DNA from: Drosophila pseudoobscura
Lineage: Eukaryota; Arthropoda; Insecta; Diptera; Drosophilidae
Assembly: GCF_009870125.1 (NCBI RefSeq)
Contig: NC_046680.1
Span: 10,540,001 to 10,604,000 of the forward strand
Length of the DNA stretch: 64,000 nt
Reading direction: 5' to 3'
The translations under genes were made by a program, and so were the position numbers. Below the pieces are notes generated by a model. That model was given only the letters and a program-made list of their open reading frames with translations, made no database searches and was not told the DNA's origin. Positions 1 to 19,652 of the stretch are shown here, piece after piece. Every line of letters starts with the position of its first letter. The first letter of the stretch is position 1.

Positions 1-897
1 TTCTGCTTCAATCCGGCGTCGATATTCTTTAGTGCCGCCTACTCGGAGACCTTCTTTGCCTTCGCCAGCTTCTCCCTTATGCTGGAGTGCATGAGATCTG
101 AAAAGGACTTTCGGACTTTTCGGCTGGGAGCTGCCTTGACTGGATGCTTTGTCTGCCGCTCCAATGGACTCCTAACCCTGGGATTTCCCTTGTATTTTCT
201 TGCTCGCCACATTCTGCTCTCTACAGGCTCGGTCCAGCGCTGCTGGCAGCTCTTCAAAATGGGCCTGGCAATGCTTGTTGCTCTTGGAATCCTCCACACA
301 TACTACTTCTACATCTACCGACTGTACTGCTTGCCAGATGTTAAGGTGCAGCATGCCCAGCACGTCGTGGACTATGCCAAGGAGAGGAGCTACTTGATAT
401 CTGGCCAGGCATCGGTTGGATCGCCCTGGTGCGGATACACCCTGCCGTTCCCCTACACGTATGTCCAATCGCACTACTGGGATGTGGGATTTCTGCGCTA
501 TTACAAGTGGAAACAGCTTCCCAACTTTCTGTTGGCACTTCCCATGCTGCTCTTCATGCATTGGCACTGCTACGACTACATCAGGAAGCTCGTGGCCAAC
601 ACATGGTCGAAGATCAGCCCGTCCGAGTACCAAGGCATCCTTAAGGAGCACATCTCTTTCCCATTCGTTCTACACGCCGCTGTGCTCACCCTCGTCTGCA
701 CGTTGTACGTTCACATTCAAGTTTCCACCCGACTCTTGGCCTCGGCTACGCCCGTGTTCTATTGGTTTGCCGCCGATTACATGCCCAACACATTCCAGCT
801 CTCTTTCCGCTCCAAGGCGGGGGTACTGTTCATATGGTGCCTCACATACAGCCTGGTGGGAACTGTTCTCTTCAGCAACAACTACCCATGGACGTAA
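1..897 (+). CDS. PIG-V: PIG-V-like GPI mannosyltransferase 2, 3' part
   Basis: This is the C-terminal part (298 residues visible) of an ER membrane mannosyltransferase that adds the second mannose to the GPI-anchor precursor from dolichol-phosphate mannose. The reading frame is open from base 1 and ends at TAA 895-897, so the start and N terminus lie outside the window. Seen: a run of hydrophobic membrane segments and, near the visible start, the family-typical stretch 'NPASIFFSAAYSETFFA', which I match to the PIG-V block 'SPANVFLAAGYSEALFA'. A luminal loop is rich in Pro, Tyr and Trp around 'SPWCGYTLPFPYTYVQ'. No intron is needed within this part. The next gene begins about 280 bp downstream on the same strand. 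The family call is fairly firm. The symbol is by homology. Confidence 0.85.
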   Translation, partial: FCFNPASIFFSAAYSETFFAFASFSLMLECMRSEKDFRTFRLGAALTGCFVCRSNGLLTLGFPLYFLARHILLSTGSVQRCWQLFKMGLAMLVALGILHTYYFYIYRLYCLPDVKVQHAQHVVDYAKERSYLISGQASVGSPWCGYTLPFPYTYVQSHYWDVGFLRYYKWKQLPNFLLALPMLLFMHWHCYDYIRKLVANTWSKISPSEYQGILKEHISFPFVLHAAVLTLVCTLYVHIQVSTRLLASATPVFYWFAADYMPNTFQLSFRSKAGVLFIWCLTYSLVGTVLFSNNYPWT

Positions 898-1030
898 GGT
901 GGATAAGATGATAAGGAGCACGAGCGCTGGCTGCCAAAGAGACTGTACATCCGAAAGGATTAAATTTGTAGCATGTAAATATTATTCATAATGTTGACCG
1001 CAAAATTGAATTAAATTTTTGAACTACGAC

Positions 1031-1083
1031 TAATCGATATCAGCTCATGCCAGCCACACATCACTATGTAATGCCTATCGATT
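1031..1083. promoter_or_regulatory. paired DRE-like ATCGAT sites in the 1.0-1.2 kb intergenic region
   Basis: Two ATCGAT cores occur 45 bp apart: AATCGATATC at 1032-1041 and CTATCGATTT at 1075-1084. The second matches 7 of the 8 bases of the DREF element TATCGATA. They lie 100-150 bp upstream of the next ORF, the usual place for DRE in housekeeping-type Drosophila promoters. An E-box-like CAGCTG follows at about 1092. Promoter function is inference. Confidence 0.45.
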
Positions 1084-1177
1084 TCTAAATCAGCTGTTGG
1101 GGTGAAGAGCAAAAACAAAGTAAAACAAAGCAAAAATTGTTTATCTGCACGATACGAGGAAATAAAAAAAGCAATAA

Positions 1178-1834
1178 ATGGATGGGCTGCACCTACATAA
1201 GATAAGCGACTTGCGCTCTCCAGAAAGTCAGGGCAAGGACGCCACAAGCAGCAACATGGAGCAGCTTTCGGGTGTTATGATAATCATAATTATCAGTGGA
1301 GGTGTGCTCACATCCTTGATGCTATTTATCTTTGCAAAGCGACAGATAATGCGGTTCCAGCTGCGTGGACGTCGCGGCCCTCATGTTCCAGTGGGCAACG
1401 ACGCCAAGAAGGTGCTGCGTCGGGAGATCGAACGGCGACTGGACTGCATCCAGAAGATAGCGCAGGAGCCAAAGCTGCTCTGGACCGACGGCGACAAGTA
1501 CATAGTGCCGCCGGAGCAGGAGGAGCCTCTTCCGCCTTATTACTACAGAATGAAGGCTGTGGACGACGTGAAGCTGCTGGAATCTGAGATCGCCCGGGCC
1601 GATGGCAGCTCACGGCACGCCCACGAGAGCCTTCGTGCCTTTCTCCTTACCACGCTGTCGATCCCACTTACCGGTGCGGGTCAACGCATGATTCACCAGT
1701 ACTGCGACATGTACGAGCACGCTCGCCACGATCCCAACGAGTTTGGCAAGGACGAATACGAGGCATATCACCATTTGTTGCTGAAGCTCTTGGAAGCGTA
1801 CGTAAACACTGCTCCCGTCTGGCTAGATTTATAA
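1178..1834 (+). CDS. C1orf43/NICE-3 homologue, first ORF of an overlapping pair
   Basis: The ORF encodes a small single-pass membrane protein matching vertebrate C1orf43 (NICE-3), whose biochemical role is poorly known. Seen: a hydrophobic segment (about residues 34-51 counting from 1178), then 'FAKRQIMRFQLRGRRGPHVPVG', strongly like human 'FVKRQIMRFAMKSRRGPHVPVG', then a charged region with 'YYYRMKAVD' and, near the end, 'FGKDEYEAYHHLLLKL'. Two in-frame starts exist. ATG 1178 gives 218 aa. ATG 1256 (context CAACATGG) gives 192 aa and puts the transmembrane segment at the same distance from the start as in the human protein, so I prefer 1256. The stop TAA 1832-1834 overlaps the ATG of the next ORF by one base. 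The product is shorter than the human protein (about 250 aa), whose C-terminal tail may correspond to the second ORF. Confidence 0.8.
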   Translation: MDGLHLHKISDLRSPESQGKDATSSNMEQLSGVMIIIIISGGVLTSLMLFIFAKRQIMRFQLRGRRGPHVPVGNDAKKVLRREIERRLDCIQKIAQEPKLLWTDGDKYIVPPEQEEPLPPYYYRMKAVDDVKLLESEIARADGSSRHAHESLRAFLLTTLSIPLTGAGQRMIHQYCDMYEHARHDPNEFGKDEYEAYHHLLLKLLEAYVNTAPVWLDL

Positions 1835-2271
1835 TGAAACACTCTTTTAGATCCAAGCAGCTGAAGAATTACAACTCTAGGAAGGCCTCACCGGCCCGCA
1901 CTCCACGCAAGCAAACCAAAATGCACTCTCTACTGGATCCGGCTCGCCTGCGTCCTCCCACATCCTTAGACAATGTGCAACCGAGCAGTGAGCTGACTTC
2001 AGGCCAGCATGCCAAGGTGAACATGACACTCGGCTTGCAGGGCGTCCCTATCGACGGCATCGCGGAGCTGGCCACCAATCCTCTGCATTTGCAGGCCCCA
2101 GCCGAAAGGGATCTCATTATACGCAGCAGAATCAAGACTCCCACACTGGACGACATCATTGTGGAAGCGGACCACCATCAGAGCAGCGATGGTACTGCCG
2201 TGGACGGGGCGGAGAACGAAATAAGAAGCATCTCCGCTATGCAATTCCAAAGGAATGCCAGTAATGTCTAA
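1834..2271 (+). CDS. second ORF of the unit, TAATG overlap; 145 aa, unknown function
   Basis: The start ATG shares its A with the stop codon of the C1orf43-like ORF (TAATG), in the -1 frame. No intergenic space exists for a separate promoter. The 145-residue product is basic at the N terminus (many Lys/Arg/Ser) and has no hydrophobic segment or domain I recognise. Its start 'MKHSFRSKQLKNYNSRK' loosely resembles the C-terminal tail of human C1orf43 (a 'KHFLELKSFKDNYN' stretch), so it may be the separated tail of one ancestral protein. An AATAAA at 2343-2348 follows about 70 bp after the stop. Alternatives: a true dicistronic mRNA with reinitiation, or one gene split by a one-base indel in the genome or assembly. 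Unbroken coding for 145 codons argues that it is translated. Confidence 0.6.
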   Translation: MKHSFRSKQLKNYNSRKASPARTPRKQTKMHSLLDPARLRPPTSLDNVQPSSELTSGQHAKVNMTLGLQGVPIDGIAELATNPLHLQAPAERDLIIRSRIKTPTLDDIIVEADHHQSSDGTAVDGAENEIRSISAMQFQRNASNV

Positions 2272-2425
2272 GCCATCGCCCAAAGAACACTCATAATAAG
2301 TATATCCCTATAGAAACAAGCAAAACCCGCTTTGGTTCTTCCAATAAAATATGCAATTATTTTAAAGGCCATTTCCATAACAAAATAAAACTATTTAAAT
2401 ATAATCTTTTCAGTTAAATGGAAAC

Positions 2426-12202
<9,777 letters not shown>

Positions 12203-12273
12203 GCATCGGTGGTTCAGTGGTAGAATGCTCGCCTGCCACGCGGGCGGCCCGGGTTCGATTCCCGGCCGATGCA
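12203..12273 (+). tRNA. tRNA-Gly (anticodon GCC)
   Basis: 71-nt tRNA without encoded CCA. The acceptor stem GCATCGG pairs perfectly with CCGATGC and is followed by discriminator A. The A box is GGTTCAGTGGTAGA-like and the B box is GGTTCGATTCC. The anticodon loop CTGCCAC puts GCC at 12235-12237, closed by a GC-rich stem. The sequence is nearly the eukaryotic tRNA-Gly-GCC consensus. No intron. From memory, D. melanogaster carries tRNA-Gly genes in the 53E region, which fits the neighbouring Cbp53E. Confidence 0.97.
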
Positions 12274-12282
12274 GACATTGAC

Positions 12283-12288
12283 TTTTTT
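12283..12288 (+). terminator. RNA polymerase III T6 terminator of the tRNA gene
   Basis: A run of six T begins 10 bp after the last base of the tRNA, the usual pol III stop signal. Confidence 0.85.
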
Positions 12289-15200
12289 GTTCAGTATTTC
12301 CAAACATATTTTCCGTATATTTTAAGTTGTTTTCACATACATATGCCCTCCCTTTTATTCATTGATTGGCCCCACAAACCTTTCCCAAAGTCCATACACC
12401 CTTAGGAAAAATTTGTCTCCCTTTTTGCTAAGGTTCTTAGCCCTTGTCGTGCACTTTACCGCCTTTTGTATATTCCTTTTATCGACCAAAGTTTATACAA
12501 CCCTCACAAAAAGTGTCTGGTCGGTCCGTATTTCCATTAAACCAAATTAATATTATTAAAAACCATTTGTTTTTCTTGCTGTTGTTTAAATAATGAAAAA
12601 ATATCCATCAGATTTTATGTTATGTTCTACACGAAAGCTAGATTACTCATACGCTCCGTCTGCCGCTGGCATAGAAAAAGAGAGAAGAGGAAAAGGGGAG
12701 AAGGGGAGAAGGAACGAGTGGGCGAGTGTCTGGAGGAAGTGGCACAAAATGTTGGCCTCCATTAAGTGGCAGTGTCCGAGGGGCGGGGTAAGATTGCTTT
12801 ATCATTGCATTAATCATACGCCACGTTGCCTATTCAGCAGTTTTTTTTTTAACGCCCGTCGCGCAACGCTAGCCGCTCGCTTATAATTTTAATTTATGCC
12901 CTAAGCGCTGCGACAATGATGAAATGTATTCATTATTCAGTGCAAGAGAGGGTGACAAGAGGTTGGGGGGGAAAGGAAGAATAACAAAATATACAGAGTA
13001 CTTTCAGCACAAACTTTGCACAAACCCATCGATTGCCGCGCAACTTCCAAATTATCGAAAAGTTTTTCGAAAAGAGGGCGCAAAAATGGAATAATTTGGC
13101 AAGGGTCTTCAAGATGCATTGGCAAAGTTCTCGCCCTGGTCTGGCTCTCGAACACTAACTAACTTACTGTCTGTAAATATTTGAGGAAGCATGTTGCGGC
13201 TGCCACATCCACAGCCACATCATCAGCATCATCATCAACATCACCAAGAGGAGCTGAAGCAGCAGCTGCAGGAGCAGGAGGAGGAACAGCATCAGAAGCA
13301 TCTCTTCTTCGGCATTCCTCCAACGTTCGCCATTTCTTTGGCATAAATATTTAGAGCTCTGCATCCTGCCACACGTGATGATGGGGAGGGGGGCTGGAGG
13401 GTGTACTGGCGGTAAAATGTGCGGCACAGGAGACAGAAGCCAAGGTGGCGGCTAAATTACACTTTATGCGGATATTACGCATACGACGCGGTGTCAGCGC
13501 TTTAAGTTGCAAATTGCGCTGGATAAATACGTGCTAGAAAGCAGTTGCCACACCACTCTTGCTCTGCTCTCCGACTGGAATATTCATTTAGCTTTTTCCC
13601 AATTCATTTTCATGAAATTAATCCTTCAACTTTTCCCGTTTTCGCTGATCGTTGCTGTTTTTTGTTTTCCCCCAATTTTATTTGGCTTTAATGGGGTATT
13701 AAGTGCCAGCAAATTTGCCAAAAGTGTTGCATGCAACATGATACCCAAATTATGGGGGTTGGGGGGTCGTGCAGGGCGTGTGCCAATAAACTGCAGCTGG
13801 TTTTCAGTCATCGACTGGGTCGGACACATTTCATTTAAATGGTGACTGGCTGCCAAGAAGAGTCTTAGCCATGTCCTGGCCAGCCCCACTCTACCACTTC
13901 GTGGTCCATTGTTAACTTATTTGGCACTCCGACTAAGCCAGGGACATTAAGGGCTTCCCTGAATGCCTTAGGCCATTGTCCACTCAGACACGGATGATGC
14001 GGCAGGGCTTGGTGCGGAACTTATAGGGCTACTCGTGACCATAGAAGTATGTGAAATATGGTTGCCTGAAGAAGCCACAATGGATTGGATGATGACTGGT
14101 CCACACATATTCGTTCGTATCTGTCTGGGCCATGTCGATTCTGCTGCAATTACAGACGTGAAATCAATCTCTGACAGAAGTGTGGGAGCCAACAGTCAGA
14201 GAAATGGAGAGTCACTGATGTTCTGGCAAGCATATCCTTGAATATGCCAATAGCCTGCGGCCGCAAGGACAAAGCAAATGCTTCCCATTTGCATGCCAAA
14301 ACGACTTCCACAAAAAAGCTGTGGAGGAGATCTGTAGAGCTGGAAAATCCAACAAACCAAAGCCACCGACAAGGAAAGGGATCCATGTCGAATGTCTATC
14401 ACTTTGATGGTAATTTGAGAGCAGCTTATGCTTCCATTTGTAATTGTTCGAGTGCCAGAGAATTCAGAGGGTTCCCAGAGGAAGCTAGCAGCCGGATGGT
14501 ATAAGGCAGCACAGATTAAGACAGAGAAATATGTAAATTGAAATCATTTGGGTAGTCCTGTGGCATAGCTGTCTCCGGTGCTGGCAAACGAAGCAAATCC
14601 GTGCAGATTTCCATACAGTCTTTGATGTCCTTGCATCATCAGGACTTTGGGGTTATAGTTTAGAACGAAAACATTTCTAAAGCGCACTGTTACCATTATT
14701 TACTTCAATTCCCCCAATAAAATGCAATAGAAATGTCGGTTAATTCCAAAAACTGTCACACAAATAAAATTCCGCAAATAGAATGCAGTCTGTTTGTGGC
14801 TTTCGAACAAATCCAGTTACAAATAGGGGCATATTTGCATTTGCCACTTTTGCAACATTTACGATGCACACTCTCCCCCTGCCCTCCCCCCCCCACAACC
14901 CATTCAATCATCACTCAAACACAAATTGCGAGTGCACGCGCAACACTCAAACACTGAAGCATGAGGTGAAAAGGGGGAGAAAGGGGGAAGGAGGAAGGGT
15001 AAACAACGATTTTCGGGGTCGTAGATTGCGATACCCTTTCAGATCGATCGTTCACATGGCAGCCATTAGGAGATATGGGACTCCAGAGGGGCCCTCTGGC
15101 CCAAGAAATTACAAATCTGCGTCACCAGAGTGTGGCAGCCCGTGTAGGCAAGGAAAGGAGGAAAACTAACCATTCGCTTGCACCTCGGGAAACATTTCAC

Positions 15201-17765
15201 TCTTCCCGATTGGATAGAGGAAGGCAAAGGATGGCTTGGCGTAATTTCGGGATGGGTTTCCAACTCTTTAAAGCAAATGTTGCACCTGATAACCAGCAGC
15301 TTGTGTTGCACATCATCCCGCTGCGGCCACTCTGTGCCGTGGCACCTTATGGGTCTGGCCACTTGACTGTGAATTATCTGGTTGTTGAGATGAATAAAAG
15401 GCAGTACATGCCTGATCAGATCAATGAGTTCCGTTCGAGCACTGCCCTGTACGAGCAACCTTATACTCTCCTGCCTTAACTTTCCGTGACGTCACTGGTA
15501 TTTCTTTTGGCAGCAGCTCCCATATTGATTAACAGTTATACTTCTGACCAACCAAAAGATTATTTTTACTGAATATAACGAGGTAACATAGCAGATCATC
15601 ACCTAAATGGAGTGGCACGTGTATGAAAACGTAACAAATTTTACTGCTGCTGTCACGGATGGGAGAAAAAGAAGGATATGGAAGGGGCCCATCGATTGCG
15701 TGCACCGTCATGTGTGATCCCGCAGCCAATTGCAAATGTCAACACACACTTACACACAGGCAAAGCAAAAATAAAAATGTAGTTTGTAGGTGGGAGAGCG
15801 GCAAAGGCAAACAGTTTTGATTTATGTCCTTTATCTTCTCGTACTTCGCCCACCCTTTGGATGATTGCGTGTCTCGAACGCATCAAAACGGCCAGAAATA
15901 TGTGATAAATTCTCAAATCAATTTTTCAGGGTACTTCTTTAACCCCTCCCCTCCCTCTTAGCCCTGCTATCCGCTTTCATTCGGCTGGCTGTCAATCGCA
16001 TTCATTTATAATTATCACAGACAAACACGAGTAGGCAGACAGAGCAGACACATCCACACAATGGCCCACTAATTAAGGCAAAAGCAATTATCTTAAACAA
16101 AGCCTAAGTCCTGCAACTCCAATTACCCGAAGGGCGGAGGCAGAGGAGGCGCCACTGCCCCCCTTTGAGATCAGACTTCTGCCGGGTCAGAGGTAATTTG
16201 AGTAAATCTCACGATTTGCCTATTACTTATCTATCCACTTATCTGCCGCCCAGCCTCTGGCGGGGCCTCCCACATAGGAAGCGACGTCCCCAGTGATGTG
16301 TGCACTTCGAATTAATTAAGCCGAATTTGATATTAGTGATTTTTCGTGCTCCTCTGATTGCAAGCTGTTTAATGCAATGTAAACACAAATAAATAAAGCT
16401 TTGGGGCTGCCTTCCGCCACTCCACCGCACTTTCCACGAACTGAAAATAAGTTTTCTCGGAGCAGATAAGGCGGCGACCAGAATACCAAAAGCAGCTGAA
16501 GGAGTATGAGAAGTGGAGGAGAAGTCAAGGCCAGGGTAAGTCGGCGTTTGGAATGCCCTTCTGGAATGGCTGAGAAGAAGAAAGCAAAGCCATATTGTAG
16601 TTGAGTTTGTGGACTAGGTGGTCTCTTCCTTTGATTTGAAGGATACGTTCAGACGAGGGATCAAAGATTTGATTCCATCTACGAAGAGTAGACCAAACGA
16701 ATATGCCATACCCATGGCTATCATTGACGGGCAATGGCGATTAGTAAACCATTCCCAAGCACAAAACCTCCACAATTAATAATCAAAACAGTTTGCAAAA
16801 TAATCCAATCCCAGAAATTGGGAGAAATCGCTTTTCAGAACAGCAACTGAAAAACAGAACCTGCTTGACTTTATTTTTTCGTTCCTTTGCAAATATTTAC
16901 CACTCTTGGCGTCTGTGTGTGTGTCTGTGAGTGTGGGGCACGATAAATTTTTGGAAAATTTATTTGAGCCGTCGGTCTGTGGCTGCATTTGAAGTGGCAG
17001 CCCCTCTGACCCCTCTGACCCCTGGCCATATTGCCCTACTGACTTACGTATATTTGCATGGCAAATTTGGGGAAATTCTTTCATTTTGATTGCACATTTG
17101 ATTCAGTTGATGTTTTATTCATGGGGACCCCACAAAATCCCATTAACAAATTTACACATTCTCGGTATTGAAAGTGTTTTTTATTTATATACAATATGTA
17201 CATGTATTATATGTATATTATATGTGTACAATATTTCCTGGAAATCTGTCTCTGGGAAATGGAAAATCCCGAGCAACAGCTTTTCTTTTGCACTACGAAT
17301 ATACATAATTTCAATTAAAACAAATCTAAACAAAGCTACTTGGAAAACGACTTAAATCGAGCACATGCTTTGGGCATTTCTCTAAAAATCTATTTTCGGC
17401 CATTTTGTACGCCACTCACAGGTAACTATATTTTTTGTTGTTGTCTTTCGAGCACATTTATTTGGTATTTAATTATTTTAATTGAGAAAATATAAACAAA
17501 TGATTTCCTTTCGGTTTGTTTTCTGCTTGCCATACGAGGCCCTAGGAATTTCCCCTACACTACCATTCCCCCTCACCAGTACACAAACACCCCCTCTCCG
17601 CCTTGCGGCAAGATCTGCTTTGGAAGCATTAGGAATTGTAATTTATTGCCAGATTACAAAGCCGCCGAAAGTTTGGCCATGTTGAGTGGCTAATGCGCGG
17701 CATTCAAGTGAGATTTTATTCATGAAAAAGTTGTCTACGTAGGCGTTACACAGATACTGTAACGA
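12289..17765. other. 5.5 kb non-coding interval
   Basis: No gene is supported. A 52-codon His/Gln/Glu-rich ORF at 13191-13346 is low complexity (see findings). A repeat 'CCCCTCTGA' occurs near 17,000. The remainder is AT-rich intergenic DNA with scattered short ORFs open on both strands. Confidence 0.55.
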
Positions 17766-18060
17766 ATGGAGATTAAGTTGGATGACTATTGTTCTAATAT
17801 CCAGTCTCGGCTCGGAGCTGTACGGAACAACACGTAAAGCCTTGTCGGCCTGGCCGCGGCGGCACCCAGGAGGCCATCAGGGAGCTGAAGGAGCGTCTAG
17901 AAATCACCAACACGGATCTCCAGCACAAAGAGACGATGCAGAAAAGATCGGCGACCCGAAGACCGTGGTGGAGGCCATTCAGGCGACCAATGCAGAGATT
18001 TCCACGGTGCTGGAGGTTCTCCAGGCGGAGAAGAGCGAAATACATTCAGTAAAGTACTAA
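17766..18060 (+). pseudogene. decayed coiled-coil coding fragment, parent gene not recognised
   Basis: A GC-rich island of about 300 bp with coding-like translation that must be read in three frames. Frame 1 from ATG 17766 gives 23 residues (MEIKLDDYCSNIQSRLG...) and stops at TAA 17835-17837. A second frame from 17852 gives 'GGTQEAIRELKERLEITN' and continues to about 17944. A third from about 17944 gives 'IGDPKTVVEAIQATNAEIS' and runs to TAA 18058-18060. All three parts look amphipathic and helical with heptad-like spacing, as from one coiled-coil protein. Two frameshifts and an internal stop argue for a dead copy. No flanking coding sequence or poly(A) tract is evident, so I cannot say whether it is a retrocopy or a segmental remnant. 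Confidence 0.5.
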
Positions 18061-19559
18061 ATCAAGGCAGATTTCTATCAGTTTTCTATTCTCTCTCACT
18101 TCCCCTTACCGCCCATTAAAATACGGCAAAAGGTAATCAATGAAATGCCCATCTGAGCAAGTCTAGCTACACAGTAATCCAGTGAGAAGGGATCACGAAG
18201 TGACCTTCATAGTTTACATATTACTATACTATGTAGGCCATAAACTGTACCTTTGGCTCACCTTCGAGTCCCGCTCAGTCCATCGCAAAATTCCATAAAC
18301 TTCTCTCAGCCCAAAGAAGCAATTGCATAATGGAAACCTGGGACGTTGTCCCTTTTGATATGACCCAAAGATTAAACGACACACACACGTAGAAAAGATT
18401 AATAAACAGTTTCATTTACTACCCAATGGGCCCCCAGTGGGTGTGCGGAAACCCTTTTTCGGGTCTGGCGCCCACCACTCATAACAATTAACTTTAAAGG
18501 CTCAGGACATAAATCCTTGCACAATTGTGGAACACAACATATGAGCATGTGTACAATAGTAGAGCTAGAGCAGCCACCGAAGAAGGCAAAAAGTGAAAAG
18601 TAGAAAGTAGAAAGTATAAAATGAATAATGAATGAGCCAAGCGGCACGCTAGCAGAGCAACATGGTCGGTCGTACAGGAACTGGCCGTGGCAGTGGAAGG
18701 GTAAGTGTAAGTGTAGCGGCAGGAGGGAAGGGGAGGTGAAAGACGAGGTGGAATCAAAGGAGAGAGCTTGGCATGAGTAACACTTGACATTGCTTGGACG
18801 ACTGGCTACGGCCACGGCTACGGCTACGCTCTCAAAGAGGCCCTGAAGGACGGCCGTAAGCATGTCGTTTTCGTAGTGAATTATAATATGGCATGCAGAT
18901 AAAACATTGAAAGTCAAAAGGCCCTGAGGGAACTACAATTAAAAGAGCACGCACACAAACACCCACCCACGCACACACACACTAACAGGCAGTGTGACAC
19001 GCACACAAAATGCTTCTCAGTCAAAACAAAAGTTGGAAAGTCCGGAGGGGGGGAGAGTGTGTGCCGGAAGTCATTTCCAGAATATTCTCCTCATACGAGT
19101 GGGTACATAGGTATATTTATTTATGATTTCTCATACGCTTTCCAGTGCAGATAAAGATAAACGAAGGCCCACTCACTTTTCCAGCCAAGCAATTTTCTAA
19201 GAATTTTTCAGTCCATATCACAAAATGGAGGGAAAGCAAAGGCCCACAAGAATGTCCACCAAAGGCGAAAGGCGGACGGCGGATGGCGTTTGTTTTTGGA
19301 ATGCCTGGAAACCGCACGGAGAGACATAGGGAAGCAGAAGAAGAACCACAGACACGCACAAAAAGGAAAGGAAACGGGCCAAAAAACAATGAGAAATTCA
19401 ACAGTTTGTTGCCAGCAACATGCTGCACGACAACCACCTATCCGGCCAGCAACATGGTGGCGCCTACGCTCCATTTTGGCCCCGGGTAAAATACGATGGC
19501 TCTCTCTCTCTCTCTCTTGGGCGTTTTGGCGTTTTGCCGTGTGTTGAGTTTCTTGGTTT
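18061..19559. other. non-coding interval upstream of the predicted 19.6 kb promoter
   Basis: No gene is supported. It contains a CA-rich tract at 18,950-18,985 and ends in a CT run at 19,498-19,517 (GAGA-factor-type sites) about 75 bp upstream of the predicted transcription start. Confidence 0.5.
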
Positions 19560-19624
19560 GATAAAAGCAAAGACCAGTCCGCATTCGTAGCAGTCTGCAA
19601 AGGATTCTAGTCGCTTACGGTTCT
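19560..19624 (+). promoter_or_regulatory. TATA-like/Inr/DPE core promoter, probably of Cbp53E
   Basis: Three Drosophila core elements occur with correct spacing. A TATA-like GATAAAAG lies at 19560-19567. An initiator-like CAGTCT lies at 19591-19596, with +1 at A19592, about 31 bp from the TATA element. GGTTCT at 19619-19624 matches DPE RGWYVT at +28. A CT run lies just upstream (19,498-19,517). The leader ends in a donor-like AAAG/GTAATC at 19652/19653. The assignment to Cbp53E is inference: the next plus-strand gene has a 5' UTR acceptor at 28,580. Confidence 0.5.
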
Positions 19625-19652
19625 CCAAAAGTCCCCCGTGAACTATCCAAAG
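19592..19652 (+). other. Cbp53E: candidate non-coding first exon of Cbp53E
   Basis: About 61 nt from the predicted initiator to a splice-donor match (AAAG followed by GTAATC). It contains no ATG. If it joins the acceptor at 28,580, it is the first exon of Cbp53E with an 8.9 kb first intron. No transcript evidence is available here. Confidence 0.35.

Noticed and set aside
15066-15479. Two overlapping ORFs of 130 and 134 codons on opposite strands
   Set aside because: Both open at once over the same DNA, neither with recognisable protein features.
18399-18917. 172-codon minus-strand ORF
   Set aside because: Ser/Leu/Phe-rich reading of CT/AG-rich DNA. No domain, no start context of note.
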